Shown in pieces: positions 62,118 to 64,000 of a DNA stretch of 64,000 nucleotides. Where the stretch lies: positions 124,001 to 188,000 of the forward strand of contig NZ_WWEM01000013.1 of assembly GCF_019308285.1 (NCBI RefSeq), written 5' to 3'. Made by a program: the position numbers and the translations under genes. Position 1 is the stretch's first letter; each line of letters starts with the position of its first letter. A model generated the notes under the pieces. It worked only from the letters and a program-made list of their open reading frames with translations, was not told the DNA's origin and did not search any database. The stretch is from Flavobacterium quisquiliarum. Its GTDB lineage: Bacteria; Bacteroidota; Bacteroidia; Flavobacteriales; Flavobacteriaceae.

Positions 62118-62651
62118 TTAAATTTGTTTATTAATTAGTTGAAAAACGGCTTCATCTTGATATTTATTATGAAGCAAAATCCAATCTTTCTTTATTCCGA
62201 TTTTTTCAAAACCAAATTTAGTAAAAAGTGCGATACTAGCTGCATTTTCAACTCCTATATTTGCATACAGCTGATGAAGGTTTAAATTGTAAAAAGCATA
62301 TTTAATTAAAAGTTCTAAAGCCTCAGAACCAATATTTTGCCCTTTATTTTCTTCTTTCTGAATTACAATCCCAATACCTGCCCTATTATTTCTCGGATCA
62401 AAATCGAATAAATCTATCAATCCAAGCGCAGGAAAATCTTCGTCTTGACAAATTGCCAAACGAAGTTGTTTTGCCTCATAAATATCCTGATGCGCATTTT
62501 CTAAATACTGTTTAATTAAAAAACGACTATATGGGGTTTGTGTATTGCTCACTTCCCAAATGTTCTGATCATTTTCAATGGTATAAATAAACTCTAAATC
62601 TTCTGGTTCTAGAGCCCGCAAATAAATCGTTTCTCCTTTTAATGTTATCAT
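62118..62651 (-). CDS. GNAT N-acetyltransferase (RimJ/RimL-like)
   Basis: 177 residues: KGETIYLRALEPEDLEFIYTIE at the start, acetyl-CoA loop in IGIVIQKEENKGQNIGSEALELLIKYAF, and NIGVENAASIALFTKFGFEKIG near the end. A RimJ/RimL-branch acetyltransferase; the tight spacing to mltG suggests a cell-envelope substrate is worth considering, but nothing in the sequence proves it. Confidence 0.85.
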   Translation of the reverse strand: MITLKGETIYLRALEPEDLEFIYTIENDQNIWEVSNTQTPYSRFLIKQYLENAHQDIYEAKQLRLAICQDEDFPALGLIDLFDFDPRNNRAGIGIVIQKEENKGQNIGSEALELLIKYAFYNLNLHQLYANIGVENAASIALFTKFGFEKIGIKKDWILLHNKYQDEAVFQLINKQI

Positions 62652-62974
62652 CTATAATATTTCTTTTTTTACTGAAAAAGACAAATTTTTAATCAATTTG
62701 CCAATTTGTTTCCTTTGAAGATATAATCAATAAATACATAATTGTATCAAATAAAAACAGCAATACTCTTAAATTATTACAAATACAATTATTAATTATA
62801 AAACTACAGCTACATTCCGCTCATTTTAAAAGACAAAAATACGAACTAATAATTAAGGAAATGTTAATCATTGTTAAAGAGCGTTAAACCGTTTTTACAA
62901 ATAATTTTTTGAAGTAATTTTACGTTAAATAAAACAGGAACATAAATTCTAATAACTTAATTACATATTTTAAT
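62652..62974. other. Divergent regulatory region upstream of the HtrA gene
   Basis: 323 bases without a gene between a minus-strand GNAT gene and the plus-strand protease gene. It contains the phased GTTAA array at 62863-62887 and a weak promoter (TTTT at 62892-62895, 19-base spacer, TAATTTTA at 62915-62922). Nothing else is recognisable. Confidence 0.55.
62863..62887 (+). promoter_or_regulatory. Three GTTAA repeats at exact 10-bp spacing
   Basis: GTTAA begins at 62863, 62873 and 62883 with 5-base gaps between copies, just upstream of the candidate -33 element. The layout is that of tandem OmpR/CpxR-family half-sites; E. coli CpxR boxes are GTAAA-N5-GTAAA, and degP is a classic CpxR target. 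Confidence 0.5.
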
Positions 62975-64000
62975 ATGAAAAGATTTTCAGCCTTATTTTT
63001 AGTGTCATTATTGAGTGGTGCTATTACTCTTGGTGCTTACAAGTTATTATTTGAAAGCAACAATTCTTTTTTTGGAAAAGGAAATTCTGTTGTAACTCTT
63101 GCCCCAAACTCTTATGGAAAAAATGTTGGTTTAGGAGCTGAAACAGTCGATTTTACCGAAGCCGCCGACAAAACAATCCACACTGTTGTTCACGTTAAAA
63201 ACGTTTCGCGAAGAACTGTTAGTAACCCAATGCTTGAATTTTTCTATGGTTATGGCGGACAGCAACAGCAAGAACAGGTAGGAACTGGTTCTGGCGTCAT
63301 TATCTCTGAAGACGGATATATTGTTACCAATAATCACGTAATTAAAGATGCTACAGAAATCGAGATTACTTTAAACAACAAAAAATCATACAAGGCAAAA
63401 CTAATTGGAACTGACTCTAAAATGGATATTGCTTTGTTGAAAATCAATGCTGACGAAAAACTTCCTTACACTGCGTTTGCAAACTCAGACAGCGTAAAAG
63501 TGGGAGAATGGGTTTTAGCAGTTGGTAATCCATACAATTTAACTTCAACTGTAACTGCGGGAATTGTTTCGGCGAAAGCCAGAAATTTAGATCAAAGTGG
63601 TATTCAGTCATTTATTCAAACTGATGCTGCTGTAAACCCAGGTAATAGTGGTGGAGCATTAGTAAATGCCAGAGGAGAATTAATCGGAATTAATACAATG
63701 ATTTCTTCTATGACGGGTTCATACGTTGGATATTCTTTTGCAGTCCCTTCTAATATTGCTCGAAAAATTATCGAAGATATTATGGAGTACGGAAATGTTC
63801 AAAGAGGGATTTTAGGTGTTGAAGGTGGCGAATTGAACGCAACGGCTTCTAAAGAGTTAGGTGTAACTGAAACACAAGGGTTTTACATTAATAGAGTTTC
63901 TAAAAATTCTGGTGCAGAAAAAGCTGGTTTAGGCAAAGGCGACATTATTGTAAAACTAGATGATCAAAATATCTCTACTTATGCAGATTTATCAGGATAT
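62975..64000 (+). CDS. HtrA/Deg-family serine protease, N-terminal part (runs off the window)
   Basis: 342 codons lie in the window and the frame stays open at the edge. A signal or anchor helix (about 4-26) is followed by the trypsin-like domain: His121 in TNNHV, Asp151 in SKMDIALLKI and Ser225 in NPGNSGGALV form the catalytic triad. PDZ domain 1 begins around residue 270 (GNVQRGILGVEGGEL). It is a periplasmic quality-control protease. Residues 85-95 (GYGGQQQQEQV) form a Gln-rich LA-loop segment. Preceded by the phased GTTAA sites. Confidence 0.95.
   Translation, partial: MKRFSALFLVSLLSGAITLGAYKLLFESNNSFFGKGNSVVTLAPNSYGKNVGLGAETVDFTEAADKTIHTVVHVKNVSRRTVSNPMLEFFYGYGGQQQQEQVGTGSGVIISEDGYIVTNNHVIKDATEIEITLNNKKSYKAKLIGTDSKMDIALLKINADEKLPYTAFANSDSVKVGEWVLAVGNPYNLTSTVTAGIVSAKARNLDQSGIQSFIQTDAAVNPGNSGGALVNARGELIGINTMISSMTGSYVGYSFAVPSNIARKIIEDIMEYGNVQRGILGVEGGELNATASKELGVTETQGFYINRVSKNSGAEKAGLGKGDIIVKLDDQNISTYADLSGY

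Noticed and set aside
1..64000. CRISPR array
   Set aside because: No regularly spaced direct repeats with spacers; the repeats present are palindromic and vary in spacing.
1..64000. Insertion sequences, prophage or defence island
   Set aside because: No transposase, integrase, phage structural or restriction genes were recognised in any frame.

Overview
The window is a contiguous chromosomal segment of a Bacteroidota bacterium, most probably a Flavobacterium. The evidence is low G+C, promoters of the TTTG...TAnnTTTG type rather than -35/-10, weak or absent Shine-Dalgarno sequences, many TTG/GTG starts, lineage-typical proteins (an approximately 1115-residue SecA, a DUF2795 protein, a DnaJ with a reduced zinc finger, DUF2007, split methylmalonyl-CoA mutase) and many palindromic intergenic repeats. 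No phage, insertion sequence, CRISPR array or defence island is visible. Most of the window is core housekeeping sequence.

Layout. 1-6.4 kb: end of a lipoprotein, a LolD/MacB-like ABC ATPase, a secreted transglutaminase-like protein, cobalamin adenosyltransferase, a DUF2795 protein and SecA. 6.4-15 kb: TrmH methyltransferase, a sirtuin, adenylosuccinate lyase, a CPA2 antiporter, 1-Cys peroxiredoxin, an AEC transporter and an Rrf2 regulator/oxidoreductase pair. 15-23.5 kb: the MeaB GTPase, an LTA-synthase-like sulfatase, a MATE pump, an outer-membrane barrel, PPK2 and two unassigned proteins. 23.7-27.9 kb: a four-gene operon of ECF sigma factor, membrane anti-sigma-like protein, large VWA protein and a small secreted protein. 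The last three all carry the same TonB-receptor-plug-like module; this is the strongest candidate for an uncharacterised system. 28-45 kb: LURP-one-like protein, SDR, MtaB, HAD hydrolase, a one-domain DEAD-box-like protein, a sigma-54 activator without a DNA-binding domain, a NatAB-like exporter, GrpE-DnaJ, tRNA-Trp, HisS and a MacB-like permease. 45-56 kb: PrmC, RibD plus an overlapping HAD phosphatase, YigZ, YbgC thioesterase, DnaA, LMW-PTP, an RsmI-like methyltransferase, methionine aminotransferase, dienoyl-CoA-reductase-like SDR, uridine kinase and DivIC/FtsB. 56-64 kb: methylmalonyl-CoA mutase subunits with an antitoxin-like small gene between them, a lysozyme-like protein, MltG with a GNAT enzyme, and the start of an HtrA/Deg protease.

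Functional threads. Three separate loci serve one B12 pathway: adenosyltransferase (1.9 kb), MeaB (15.3 kb) and methylmalonyl-CoA mutase (56-60 kb). Envelope biogenesis and quality control recur (SecA, LTA-synthase-like, MltG, lysozyme-like, HtrA, DivIC). Regulation is readable at two points: a motif shared by the promoters of the Rrf2 regulator and its neighbour, and three GTTAA units spaced exactly 10 bp in front of htrA that recall CpxR boxes.

The most conspicuous structure outside genes is a large set of intergenic palindromes in at least eight sequence families. One family has three copies (22.1, 45.2 and 55.7 kb) with conserved ends and an interior of changing sequence; in two of the copies that interior is a perfect stem. 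No searches could be run; family names rest on motif recognition.
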